49,591 bases of DNA from Kofleriaceae bacterium (lineage in GTDB: Bacteria; Myxococcota_A; Polyangia; Haliangiales; Haliangiaceae). Shown one piece after another: positions 30,241 to 38,121 of the stretch. The notes beneath the pieces were generated by a model, which worked only from the letters and a program-made list of their open reading frames with translations, searched no databases and was not told where the DNA came from. The stretch's first letter is position 1. The number at the start of each line of letters is the position of its first letter. The DNA lies in the NCBI GenBank assembly GCA_018058095.1, contig JAGPCO010000040.1, positions 5,445 through 55,035 of the forward strand. Direction: 5' to 3'. A program made the position numbers and the translations under genes.

Positions 30241-30367
30241 CTGGCCGGGGCCGAAGACCTGGTGTGCGCCACTCCGGCGCGCCGCCGTGGGCGAGGCGCC
30301 CGCGCACGCACGTCGCCGCGCTGACGCTTGCGCCCACGCGCCAGCGCGCGCGATGGTGCGGCCCGCG

Positions 30368-31984
30368 ATGGCCCACGGCTCGACCTCGTCCACCGGTTCG
30401 CACGCGCGCTGCGACGTCCTCGTCATCGGCGGCGGCCACAACGGCCTGTGCGCGGCGGCGCTGCTGGCCCGGCGCGGCCTGGCCGTGACCGTGCTCGAGC
30501 GGCGCGACGTCGTCGGCGGCGCGGCCATCACCGAGACGCCGTTCGGGCCCGACTTCAAGGTGACCTCGCTGTCGTACGTGGTCAGCCTGCTGCCGCCCAG
30601 CCTGGTCGACGGCCTCGACCTGGTCCGCCACGGCTACAAGGTGTACCCGCAGCACCCGTACTTCGCGCCGCGCCGCGACGGCCGCTACCTCATGATGTGC
30701 GACGACCCGGCCCGTCGCCACGCGGAGGTCAGCAAGTTCGCGTCGACCGACGCCGACGAGCTGGTGCGATGGGACCGCTGGCTCGGCCAGCTGGCCGCGG
30801 TGCTCGGCCCGCTCCTGACCCGGGTCCCGCCCCGGCTCGGCAGCAAGCGGCCGGGCGACCTGTGGGCGGCGGCGGCGCTGGCCTTCCGCATGCGTGGGCT
30901 CGACCAGCACGGCGTGGCCGACCTGACCCGGCTCATGACGATGAGCGTGGCCGACCTGCTCGAGGAGCGGTTCACGTCCGACGCGGTGCGCGGCGTGCTG
31001 GCGGTGAGCGGCATCATCGGCACCTGGGCCGGGCCACGCGCGCCCGGCACCGGCTACGTCATGGCCCACCACAAGCTGGGCGACCTCGGCGAGGGCCAGC
31101 CCGGGGCGTGGGGCTTCCCCGAGGGCGGCATGGGCGGGGTGACCGAGGCGATGCGGCGGGCTGCGCTGGCCGGCGGCGTCACCATCCGCACCGAGGCCGA
31201 GGTGGTGCGCATCAAGGTCGAGGCCGGCCGCGCCACCGGCGTGGTGCTGGCCGGTGGCGACGAGCTCGACGCCGACACCGTCATCGCCACCACCCACCCG
31301 CGCGTGACCTTCCTCGAGCAGCTCGACGAGGCCGACCTGCCGGCCGAGTTCGTGGCCGCCATCCGGCGCTGGAAGTCGCGCAGCGGCGTGGTCAAGGTCA
31401 ACCTCGCGCTCGATCGCCTGCCTGAGTTCACCTGCAAGCCGGGCTTCGACCCCGAGGTGCACGGCGGCACCATCGTCCTGGCCGAGTCGCTCGACGACCT
31501 CGAGGGCGCGTTCCAGGACGCGGTGGCCGGGCGCGCCGCCGCGCTGCCGTTCGCAGACGTGTGTATCCCGTCGGTGTTCGACCCGACGCTGGCGCCGCCC
31601 GGCCAGCACGTGATGTCGATGTTCACGCAGTGGGTGCCGCACCAGTTCGCCTCGGCACCACACCAGGCCGAGCTCGACGCCTACGCCGACCGCCTGATCG
31701 CCCGCATGGAGGCCATCGCGCCGGGGTTCACGTCGTCGATCCTGCACCGCCAGGTCATCGGCCCGCACCAGATGCAGACGACCTACGGCCTGGTCGGCGG
31801 CAACATCTTCCACGGCGAGCTGTCGGCCAACCAGATGTTCCACCTGCGGCCGGCGCCGGGTTACGCCGACTTCGCGACGCCCATCCGCGGCCTGTACCAG
31901 GCGTCGTCGGCCACCCACGGCGGCGGCGGCGTGACCGGGCTGCCGGCGCTGGCGGTGGTGCGGCGGATCCTGCGCGACCTGTAG
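30368..31984 (+). CDS. FAD-dependent oxidoreductase, PYROXD2/phytoene-desaturase-like
   Basis: A 538-aa amine-oxidase-fold flavoprotein. The dinucleotide-binding motif DVLVIGGGHNGLCAAALLAR and the LERRDVVGGAAITE segment define the phytoene desaturase/PYROXD2 group, and the remaining conserved blocks include GFPEGGMGGVTEAM, DTVIATTHPRVTFLEQL and the C-terminal GLYQASSATHGGGGVTGLP. The physiological substrate of PYROXD2-like proteins is unknown. The start is set at the ATG closest to the FAD motif; an ATG at 30353 is an equally possible start. A poly-Asp protein gene follows after 3 nt. Confidence 0.9.
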   Translation: MAHGSTSSTGSHARCDVLVIGGGHNGLCAAALLARRGLAVTVLERRDVVGGAAITETPFGPDFKVTSLSYVVSLLPPSLVDGLDLVRHGYKVYPQHPYFAPRRDGRYLMMCDDPARRHAEVSKFASTDADELVRWDRWLGQLAAVLGPLLTRVPPRLGSKRPGDLWAAAALAFRMRGLDQHGVADLTRLMTMSVADLLEERFTSDAVRGVLAVSGIIGTWAGPRAPGTGYVMAHHKLGDLGEGQPGAWGFPEGGMGGVTEAMRRAALAGGVTIRTEAEVVRIKVEAGRATGVVLAGGDELDADTVIATTHPRVTFLEQLDEADLPAEFVAAIRRWKSRSGVVKVNLALDRLPEFTCKPGFDPEVHGGTIVLAESLDDLEGAFQDAVAGRAAALPFADVCIPSVFDPTLAPPGQHVMSMFTQWVPHQFASAPHQAELDAYADRLIARMEAIAPGFTSSILHRQVIGPHQMQTTYGLVGGNIFHGELSANQMFHLRPAPGYADFATPIRGLYQASSATHGGGGVTGLPALAVVRRILRDL

Positions 31985-31987
31985 CCC

Positions 31988-33388
31988 ATGACCACGCTCA
32001 CGCTCACCGCCGTCACCGCCTGGCTCGACCAGCTGCTCGACGACACGCAGCCGCCACCGGCGCCGCTGCCGCTGCCGCCGTGGCACGGCTGGCTGCTGCT
32101 GGCGCTCGGCGCCTACCAGGCCCGCTGCCAGTGGCGGGCCGAGGCCTTCGCCCGCATCGGCCCCGATGACGACGATGATGGTGACGATGATGACGATGAT
32201 GACGACGACCTGCGCACCGGCGACGTGCCGGGCGCGCCCGGCTGGCGCTACGAGATCGACGTCGAGGACGGCTACGCGCTGACCGGCCCCGACGGCGAGG
32301 TGCTGAGCACGGACTGGGGCGTCGACGCCGGCGCGTTCAAGAGCTGGACCCCGGCGCGCTGGGTCGACTCGGTGCGGCCGACGCGACCGACGCTGGCCCG
32401 GCTGTGGCGGTGGCGGCCGGGGCCGGCCCTGATCGAGGACGGATTCGAGGTGCTGTCCGAGGTGGGGCTGGTGATCCGCACCGGTCCGGACGCCTGGCGG
32501 CCGTGGACGCTGGCCCCGGCGCTGGTCACCCGCGCCGGCCGCCTGGAGGCGGCGATGCGCGCCGCCGACGTCGAACCGGCCCGGCTGAGACGCTGGCGCG
32601 CCGCGCTGGGCGACACCGACGACGCGGACCTGGCAGCGGCGCACCACGCCTGGCTGCAGGAGCGCGCCCGCACCGCGCCGCGCCGCGGCAACCTGCTCGA
32701 CGAGGTGCTGGCGGTGACGCCGGCCGAGGTCGGTCTGGAGCTGCTGCGTGCGCTGCTGAGCGGGCCGGTCGACTACGGCACCGGCCACGCGGTCGAGCTG
32801 CTGCGCGACGCGCGCTGGCCGGACTGCGCCGAGGTGGTCGCCCTGCTGCGCCGACTCGGCCCCGAGGATCCTCCCTTCGCCGGCGCGCAGTGCCTGGCCT
32901 ACCTGTTCGAGCGCGGGCTCGAGCCGCCCCTGGCGCGGCAGCGGTTGCTCGAGCTGGCCGCCGTGCAGCAGGCCCCCGGCTTCGGCGGCAACCCGTTCCA
33001 CAGCGACCACGCCCTGCTGGCCCTGGTGCACGCGCCCGAGCTGGCGCCGGCGCTGGTCGAGCAGGCCCTGCGCAGCTCGGTGCCGCTGTGTGTGCTGGAG
33101 ATGGCGGCGGCGCTGGTGATCATCGACGAGCCGTGGGCCACCCACGCCCTGACCCGGGCCCTGGCCGATCCGCGCCAGGCCAGCCACGCCTACCTGGCGG
33201 CGGCGCTGCGCCGGGACGGCACCGATCTCGGCCGCCGACGCGCCGACGCCGACACCAACCGCATGCCGGCGCGAGCGCCCGATGCGGTCGGCTACAGCTT
33301 CGACGAGGTCGCGGCCGCCGGCGCCGACGGGTTCCTCGAGCGCACGATCGACGAGCTGCGGCCACGCCTGGCCCGCCGCCCGCGCTGA
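31988..33388 (+). CDS. Unknown helical-repeat protein with poly-Asp tract
   Basis: A 466-aa protein, no family recognised. After a hydrophobic N-terminal region (LPPWHGWLLLALGAYQ) comes an acidic block at about residues 59-75, nearly all Asp. Residues about 190-440 consist of repeated amphipathic helices resembling HEAT/ARM repeats (LLRALLSGPVDYGTGHAVELL; ECAEVVALLRR-like units; AHAPELAPALVEQALR-like units). No signal peptide or catalytic motif. The ATG follows the oxidoreductase stop by 3 nt, so the pair is co-transcribed. It is the second poly-Asp protein in this window. Confidence 0.75.
   Translation: MTTLTLTAVTAWLDQLLDDTQPPPAPLPLPPWHGWLLLALGAYQARCQWRAEAFARIGPDDDDDGDDDDDDDDDLRTGDVPGAPGWRYEIDVEDGYALTGPDGEVLSTDWGVDAGAFKSWTPARWVDSVRPTRPTLARLWRWRPGPALIEDGFEVLSEVGLVIRTGPDAWRPWTLAPALVTRAGRLEAAMRAADVEPARLRRWRAALGDTDDADLAAAHHAWLQERARTAPRRGNLLDEVLAVTPAEVGLELLRALLSGPVDYGTGHAVELLRDARWPDCAEVVALLRRLGPEDPPFAGAQCLAYLFERGLEPPLARQRLLELAAVQQAPGFGGNPFHSDHALLALVHAPELAPALVEQALRSSVPLCVLEMAAALVIIDEPWATHALTRALADPRQASHAYLAAALRRDGTDLGRRRADADTNRMPARAPDAVGYSFDEVAAAGADGFLERTIDELRPRLARRPR
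32164..32209 (+). repeat. GAT/GAC tract coding for poly-Asp
   Basis: A run of Asp codons alternating GAT and GAC (GATGACGACGATGATGG and similar). GAT is otherwise rare in this GAC-preferring sequence, so the mix may reflect selection against slippage. Confidence 0.75.
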
Positions 33389-33442
33389 GCTGGAGGCACC
33401 GGCCCGCTTGCGCCGGCCGCGCCAGGGCGGCAAGGTCGCGCC

Positions 33443-34138
33443 ATGATCCGCGCCGTCGTCACAGGAGCCAACCGCGGCATCGGCCTCGAGCTGGTGCGTC
33501 AGCTCGCCGCCCGCGGCGACCAGGTCGAGGCGTGTGTACGTACCGCCGGGGCGGCGACCGCCCTGGCCGCGCTGGCCGGGGCGCAGGTGCGGATCCACAC
33601 GGTCGACGTCACCGCGCCGACGACGGTGGCGTCCCTGGCCCGAAGCCTCGGCGACGGCGCGGTCGACACGGTGTTCAACGTCGCCGGAGTTTTCGGCGAG
33701 GACGACGCGGTCGACACGCTGGCCGGAGATCTCTCCCTGGGCGACGCCGCCCGGACCTACGACGTCGACGCGCTCGGCGCGCTCCGGGTCAGCCTGGCCC
33801 TGCTTCCGCACCTCCGGCGCGGCCAGGGCAAGAAGCTGGTGCACATCTCGTCGGGGCTGGCCTCGATCGCCGACAACAGCAGCGGCGGCTACTACGGCTA
33901 CCGCATGGCCAAGGCGGCGCTCAACATGATGTCGCGCTCGCTCGCGGTCGACCTGCGCGCGGACGGTATCGCCTCGTACGTGATGGATCCCGGATGGGTC
34001 CAGACCGACATGGGCGGCCCGAGCGCGCCGACGCCGGTGGCCGACTCGGTGCGCGGCATCCTGCGCGAGGTCGATCACGCCGGCCTGGGCGACTCCGGCG
34101 AGTTCCTGTGCTGGAAGGGCGGCCGCACCATCTGGTAG
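33443..34138 (+). CDS. Short-chain dehydrogenase/reductase
   Basis: A 231-aa NAD(P)-dependent SDR. The cofactor motif is TGANRGIGLELV, NVAGVFG is the NNAG-equivalent, the catalytic Ser lies in LVHISSGLASI and the catalytic pair in YYGYRMAKAALNMM (YxxxK). The DPGWVQTDMGG segment after the active site is typical of classical SDRs. A CAAGGT box, a poor TANNNT match, lies 6 nt before the ATG. The substrate cannot be deduced. Confidence 0.92.
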   Translation: MIRAVVTGANRGIGLELVRQLAARGDQVEACVRTAGAATALAALAGAQVRIHTVDVTAPTTVASLARSLGDGAVDTVFNVAGVFGEDDAVDTLAGDLSLGDAARTYDVDALGALRVSLALLPHLRRGQGKKLVHISSGLASIADNSSGGYYGYRMAKAALNMMSRSLAVDLRADGIASYVMDPGWVQTDMGGPSAPTPVADSVRGILREVDHAGLGDSGEFLCWKGGRTIW

Positions 34139-34180
34139 GGCCACCAGGTCGCGCAACCTACCGCTCCTGCAGTAGCTGAA

Positions 34181-34323
34181 CCTGCTGCTGTTGCTGCACC
34201 TGCTGCTGTTGCTGCACCTGCTGCTGTTGCTGCACCTGCTGCTGTTGCTGCACCTGTTGCTGTTGCTGTTGCTGCACCTGTTGCTGTTGCTGCTCCTGTT
34301 GCTGTTGCTGTTGCTGTTGCTGT
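34181..34323. repeat. 18-bp minisatellite (CTG/TTG-rich)
   Basis: Four near-perfect tandem copies of CCTGCTGCTGTTGCTGCA are followed by variants made of CTGTTG units. On the plus strand the frame reads five Leu then His repeatedly; on the minus strand it reads five Gln then Val. Neither reading frame has a proper start codon and a plausible gene context, so it is treated as a non-coding minisatellite. Confidence 0.85.
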
Positions 34324-34447
34324 ACGGGGGCGAACCCTCCCTGATCGTCAGCGTCATCTCGGGCAAGGCGCGCAAGGTGTTCGAGACGCCAGCACCGCCG
34401 GGCGCTGAGCGGTCGCCGTCACGTTGGCGCCACCGGTGCGCCGCTGC

Positions 34448-34453
34448 TACCTT
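34448..34453 (+). promoter_or_regulatory. -10 box TACCTT with possible -35, leaderless geometry
   Basis: GCTACCTT ends 7 nt before the ATG at 34461. A TTGGCG about 18 bp upstream may be the -35 element. The position indicates that translation begins here and not in the Leu-repeat frame upstream. Confidence 0.55.
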
Positions 34454-34460
34454 GACCGGG

Positions 34461-35099
34461 ATGAGGATGGGCAGGGACCGCGGCCCGCGCGTGGCACGAG
34501 TGGGCCTCGTCCTGGCCGGGCTCACCATCGCCGGGGTGCCCGCGACGGCCAAGCCCGGCCCGCGGCTCCTGCGCGGCGAGGTCCACTACAACTACGTCGA
34601 CCAGAACGGCGTCGGCTGGGTCACCTCGTCGGGCCAGGCCACCGTCGAGCTGCGGCTCGGCGCCCAGCCGTCGCTGACCTTGCGCGGCGCCAGCCAGGTT
34701 GGCGACGGCCAGCTCGTGGCCGGGCCGACCCCAGGCGGCCCCCCCGACATGAAAGTGCAGGAGTGGGATGGCGCCGCCGTGCAGACCTTCGCGCTCGCCG
34801 ACGTCGCCCGCGCGGGCGCGGTCGTCACCTTCACGCTGACGGCCGGGCACGATCACCTCACCGGCAGGTGCGCCCCGGTCCGCCTGCCCGAACTGCCGCG
34901 CCGCCGCACGCTGTACGCCTGCACGTTCGACGGCTTCACCTGGCACTCGGTGCCGCACCTGCCCGCCCTGCGCCACGAGTTCGTGCTCGACGCCGCGGCC
35001 TCCATCCGCCGGCCGATCCGCAACCTCATGTCGGGCAAGACGCGGCCCCAGTTCGGGCAGCGCAAGGTGGTCGAGGCGCCGGCGCCGCGGCGGCGCTAA
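34461..35099 (+). CDS. Secreted protein of unknown function
   Basis: A 212-aa protein with a signal peptide (positive n-region, VARVGLVLAGLTIAGV, cleavage near ATA/KPG). The mature part is beta-rich (GEVHYNYVDQNGVGWVTSSG; TFALADVARAGAVVTFTLT) and has two cysteines. The C-terminus is very basic. The leaderless promoter and start codon fix the start; the frame is open further upstream through the minisatellite, which explains a misleading longer reading. It is convergent with a small lipoprotein gene 12 bp downstream. Confidence 0.72.
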   Translation: MRMGRDRGPRVARVGLVLAGLTIAGVPATAKPGPRLLRGEVHYNYVDQNGVGWVTSSGQATVELRLGAQPSLTLRGASQVGDGQLVAGPTPGGPPDMKVQEWDGAAVQTFALADVARAGAVVTFTLTAGHDHLTGRCAPVRLPELPRRRTLYACTFDGFTWHSVPHLPALRHEFVLDAAASIRRPIRNLMSGKTRPQFGQRKVVEAPAPRRR

Positions 35100-35111
35100 C
35101 GCCAGCCGTCG

Positions 35112-35405
35112 TCAGCGGCAGACCTTGCTCGGGCGGCTGGCGATCGCCTTGCACGCGAGCCCGGCCGGGCACTCGCTATCGTCCTGACACGGATCCTCGC
35201 ACGCATTGCCGGTGCGCCCGTCGGGCGTGGTGAACGAGACGCATCGCATGTCGTCGGGGCACTCGGTGTCGTCGGGGCAGCCCAGGCCTCGCATCGAGCT
35301 CGCGGACTCGCTGGGGCGCGGCCGCTGCGGTCCGGCGCTACACGCGGCCACGAGGAGGGCGAGGCCGGTGAGGGCGAATGAGCTTGTCCGCGACGAGGGG
35401 CGCAT
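35112..35405 (-). CDS. Small Cys-rich lipoprotein
   Basis: A 97-aa exported protein. The signal peptide ends LALLVAAC, a lipobox. The mature chain has a disulfide-rich pattern GCPDDTECPDDMRC and EDPCQDDSECPAGLACKA, the same type of short module as in the other Cys-rich lipoproteins in this window. TACACT lies 6 nt before the ATG. Function unknown. Confidence 0.8.
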   Translation of the reverse strand: MRPSSRTSSFALTGLALLVAACSAGPQRPRPSESASSMRGLGCPDDTECPDDMRCVSFTTPDGRTGNACEDPCQDDSECPAGLACKAIASRPSKVCR

Positions 35406-35411
35406 GGGCCG

Positions 35412-35417
35412 AGTGTA
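35412..35417 (-). promoter_or_regulatory. -10 box TACACT, leaderless geometry
   Basis: GCTACACT ends 6 nt before the ATG of the small Cys-rich lipoprotein. Confidence 0.5.
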
Positions 35418-35453
35418 GCGGCTAACCAGGGCGGGTCCGCGCGGCGGTCGGCC

Positions 35454-36506
35454 TCAGCCCATGGCCGGCACGTCGACGGTGACGCCGTCGGCGCCGTCGG
35501 CGCTCGGGGTCACCACCAGGTCGCGCTCGAACCAGGTGCGCAGGAGCAGGCGCTGGGTCTCGGCGTGTGACGACCAGGTCACCACGCGCAGGCGGCCGCC
35601 GCGGGTGAGCGCCAGCGGCACCAGCAGCTGGTCAGCCAGGTACTCGCCGACCGGCGCGGTCGCGCGCAGGTAGCCGCGCAGCTCGTCGGCGCAGCCGGCG
35701 GCGACCCGCTCGGCCGCGCGGCCGCGCTCGCCGTGGGCGATGACCAGCTCGCGCACGTGTTCGAAGTCGACCCGGGCCAGCACGGCGTTACCCGCCCCGG
35801 TACAGGCGTCGGTGTGGACGATCTCCGCGGCCTCGGCCTCGGGGTCAGCCGGCGCCGGCCAGCCCAGCGCGGCGCGCAGCGTGGCCAGCTCGCGCCGGGC
35901 GATGTCGACCGGCAGGTTGGCGACGATGGCGCGCAGCTGCGCGCCGGTGCGGGCGCCGCGCTCGGTCAACACCAGCGGCGCCGGCGCGGCGGTCGCCGGC
36001 GCGATCGACAGCGCGAGCTGACCACCGCCGGCCGGGACGAAGCCGTGCCGGACCAGCGTCGGCGTGACGTGCCAGCCCAGCCGCGCCAGCGTCGGCGCCA
36101 GCACCTCGGCCAGGTACTCGAACGGCGGCGCCAGCGGGTTGTGGGTACCACCGACGATGTCGACCCGCGACGGCGCGTCGAGCCGCGCCAGCGCCGGCAG
36201 CAGCGCCTGCGCCACCAGCGTGGTGCCGCCGGCGCTGCCGATGTCGAACCGGTAGCGCCCGGCCAGGGCCGGCCCCGGCGTGAACTCCAGCACCGACGCG
36301 CCCAGCTCGGCGCCGCTGACCTCGGCCGCACACACCGTGGCCACCGCGCGCACCGCGGTCAGGTGCTGCCGCAAGAGGCCCGGCTTCTTGCGCCGGGCCC
36401 GGATGCCGACGATGCGGAACGCGCGGCCGGTCGCCGCCGCCAGCGCCAGCGCGCCGCGCAGCACCTGCCCTCCACCTTCGCCAGCGCTGCCGTCGAGCTC
36501 GATCAT
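35454..36506 (-). CDS. rtcA: RNA 3'-terminal phosphate cyclase
   Basis: A 350-aa ATP-dependent enzyme that converts RNA 3'-phosphate ends to 2',3'-cyclic phosphates. The N-terminal GSAGEGGGQVLRGALALAA is the family motif, followed by RARRKKPGLLRQHL, FDIGSAGGTTLVAQALLPAL and VGEYLADQLLVPLAL. The catalytic His (His309 in the E. coli enzyme) is in WSSHAETQ near the C-terminus and is conserved. No rtcB or rtcR is nearby; instead an unknown 230-aa protein is encoded 10 nt upstream on the same strand and is likely co-transcribed. Confidence 0.95.
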   Translation of the reverse strand: MIELDGSAGEGGGQVLRGALALAAATGRAFRIVGIRARRKKPGLLRQHLTAVRAVATVCAAEVSGAELGASVLEFTPGPALAGRYRFDIGSAGGTTLVAQALLPALARLDAPSRVDIVGGTHNPLAPPFEYLAEVLAPTLARLGWHVTPTLVRHGFVPAGGGQLALSIAPATAAPAPLVLTERGARTGAQLRAIVANLPVDIARRELATLRAALGWPAPADPEAEAAEIVHTDACTGAGNAVLARVDFEHVRELVIAHGERGRAAERVAAGCADELRGYLRATAPVGEYLADQLLVPLALTRGGRLRVVTWSSHAETQRLLLRTWFERDLVVTPSADGADGVTVDVPAMG

Positions 36507-36516
36507 CGGTCGCCGA

Positions 36517-37209
36517 TCACTGGTCCCCGTCGAGGAGCAGGACGAGGGCGGGCGGGTCGATCGCCGCACGGCGGGTGCAGGCCTGCTCGACCCACGTGGC
36601 GAGCGCGCCGACCCCTCGCTCGACCTCGGGCCGGCTCAGGTAGACGGCGTCGTCCGCGGCCGCGTCGTCCGCCTCGGGATCGAACGTGCTGCTGGGCAGG
36701 CCCGCGAGGCGAACGCGCCACGGCGCCGCGAGCTCGGCCTGCCAGCGCGCGAGCGACTCCGGTTCGATCAGGCTGAGGATCGGCCAGCCCCAGGCCTTCG
36801 CGCCCGCCGGCAGCGCCAGGCTGGGGGTTCCCCACTGCCCGGCGATGGTGGGCATCTCGAGCGCCCGGAACGCCGGCCGCCACAGGCCATCCTCGTCGGC
36901 CGGCATGTAGTTACACTCCATCATCGCCGGCTCGAGCGGCGCGGCGTGGGCATGCAGCACGAGCTGGATCAGGCGCTCCGGGTACGCCACCGTCGGCGCC
37001 GCGCCGGCGGCGAGCTGGTCGAGCCCGGCCGTGACCTTGGCCAGGCCCACGTCCCGCTTGCCGTTGCCGAAGGTCATGACCATGTCATCGAAGATCGGCT
37101 TCTTGCCGATCGAGCGCGAGATGGCGGCGAAGCCGACCTCTGGTGTTCCCAAGAGCGACGACAGACGCGATGGCGCGATCAGGAAGGCCTCGACGAACCG
37201 CTCCGACAT
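36517..37209 (-). CDS. Unknown 230-aa protein upstream of rtcA
   Basis: No family recognised. A soluble protein without signal peptide; features include a basic KVTAGLDQL region, tryptophans (EDGLWRPAF, QWGTPSLALP, AWGWP) and an acidic Asp/Glu block near residue 190. CAGACT, a weak TANNNT match, lies 6 nt before the ATG at 37209. It precedes rtcA by 10 nt, so a link to RNA end metabolism is plausible but unproven. Confidence 0.7.
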   Translation of the reverse strand: MSERFVEAFLIAPSRLSSLLGTPEVGFAAISRSIGKKPIFDDMVMTFGNGKRDVGLAKVTAGLDQLAAGAAPTVAYPERLIQLVLHAHAAPLEPAMMECNYMPADEDGLWRPAFRALEMPTIAGQWGTPSLALPAGAKAWGWPILSLIEPESLARWQAELAAPWRVRLAGLPSSTFDPEADDAAADDAVYLSRPEVERGVGALATWVEQACTRRAAIDPPALVLLLDGDQ

Positions 37210-37282
37210 CGGTCCAGTCTGCGCCGGGTGTCCGGGCGCAGCAACCGGGCAGGCGCGCCGTCGCTGCGCTCGCGCGTGCGCC

Positions 37283-37879
37283 TCACGCCGCCGACTTGGC
37301 GGCGCGGACGCGGGCGCGCCACGGCGCCTCGCGCAGATCGAGGCTGCCCTCCGGCCCATCGTCGGGCAGGGCGCGCTCGGCGCAGCGGACGGCGTCGATG
37401 ACGTCGACGTCGTCGAGGGCGACCCGGCGCACCGCGCGATCGGCCCGGCTGACCAGCGGGTCGAGCACGTCGAGCAGGGCCGCCACCGCGTCCCACGCCT
37501 CGCCTGCGCCGCGCGCGCCGCCGCGGTTGGCCGGGCGCAAGCGCTGGGCCAGGGTGACGACGCTGAGGTAGGCCTCGTGGGTCGAGAACCACAGCAGCGC
37601 CAGGTCGCTGCGCGAGCTGCGATCGGCGCCGTCGATGTACGGCAGCGCGTGTGACACGTGGTGGATGGCGTCGAGCAGGGCGTGCTCGATGCCGGGCCAG
37701 TCGTAGGCGACGCGGGCCACGGTCGTGACCATGGCCTCGCAGATGGCCTGGACCTGCGCCCCGGTCGGGTGACCGGGGCGTGGTCCGCGGCCGGCGCCGG
37801 GCTCGGGCTCGAGCGACGGCGACGGCGCCGACGAGATGGATGCGGAGGCGAAGGAGTCGGGCTTGGTGGGTTGCTGCAT
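37283..37879 (-). CDS. Unknown helical protein
   Basis: A 198-aa protein with a disordered Ser/Pro N-terminus (about 45 residues) followed by a helical core (QVQAICEAMVTTVARVAYDW; LLWFSTHEAYLSVVTLAQRL; AWDAVAALLDVLDPLV). It resembles helical-bundle regulators or four-helix proteins, but no family is recognised. The ATG at 37879 is chosen because longer upstream reading gives low-complexity Arg/Pro sequence. No promoter is clear. The gene upstream is divergent, 241 bp away; the next gene downstream starts 73 bp further. Confidence 0.6.
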   Translation of the reverse strand: MQQPTKPDSFASASISSAPSPSLEPEPGAGRGPRPGHPTGAQVQAICEAMVTTVARVAYDWPGIEHALLDAIHHVSHALPYIDGADRSSRSDLALLWFSTHEAYLSVVTLAQRLRPANRGGARGAGEAWDAVAALLDVLDPLVSRADRAVRRVALDDVDVIDAVRCAERALPDDGPEGSLDLREAPWRARVRAAKSAA

Positions 37880-38108
37880 GGTGCGTGGTGGTGCAGTCGC
37901 CGTGCCGACCTGCCCGCGCCGGCACCACGCCGAGATCACAGGCGCGCACGCCGCCCACCGTCCGGCCACTGGACGTCCCCGGCCCGGACCCGGACAGCGT
38001 GGCGCGAGCGGACAGCCCTCGCGCCGCGCCGACACCACGTCGAACCTGCGCGTGGCGCCGATCACGTGGCCTGGCGCCGGGCGATCCGGAGCCGTGGCGA
38101 TCCTGCGG
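37880..38108. other. Divergent intergenic region
   Basis: 229 bp between divergent genes. Apart from the leaderless promoter at its right edge, no repeat, RNA or regulatory motif was recognised. Confidence 0.4.
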
Positions 38109-38114
38109 TAGGGT
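38109..38114 (+). promoter_or_regulatory. -10 box TAGGGT, leaderless geometry
   Basis: GGTAGGGT ends 7 nt before the ATG at 38122. Confidence 0.5.
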
Positions 38115-38121
38115 GGCGCCC

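Larger units (their letters stand above)
34139..34460. other. 322-bp gene-free stretch with minisatellite and coding-like remnant
   Basis: No intact gene. It contains the 18-bp minisatellite (34181-34323), then about 100 bp (34324-34425) where the plus frame is free of stops and GC-rich at third positions (reading GEPSLIVSVISGKARKVFE), without a start codon. It ends with the promoter of the next gene. This may be the 3' remnant of a lost gene or an upstream extension of the minisatellite. Confidence 0.55.

Noticed and set aside
34150-34430. Gln-rich protein on the minus strand across the minisatellite
   Set aside because: The frame has a stop shortly upstream and no ATG, GTG or TTG before the Gln repeats.
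34191-34460. Leu5His repeat protein fused to the secreted protein
   Set aside because: The only start is a TTG inside the repeat without ribosome site, while a leaderless promoter and ATG at 34461 begin the real gene.
30173-34552. Open minus-strand frame of more than 1400 codons
   Set aside because: It runs antisense through the oxidoreductase, poly-Asp and SDR genes and reads Arg/Gly/Val/Ala mixtures with no domain; high GC content removes stop codons.
37880-38065. N-terminal extension of the helical protein
   Set aside because: The upstream in-frame sequence is low-complexity Arg/Pro/Ala and no start signal supports it.
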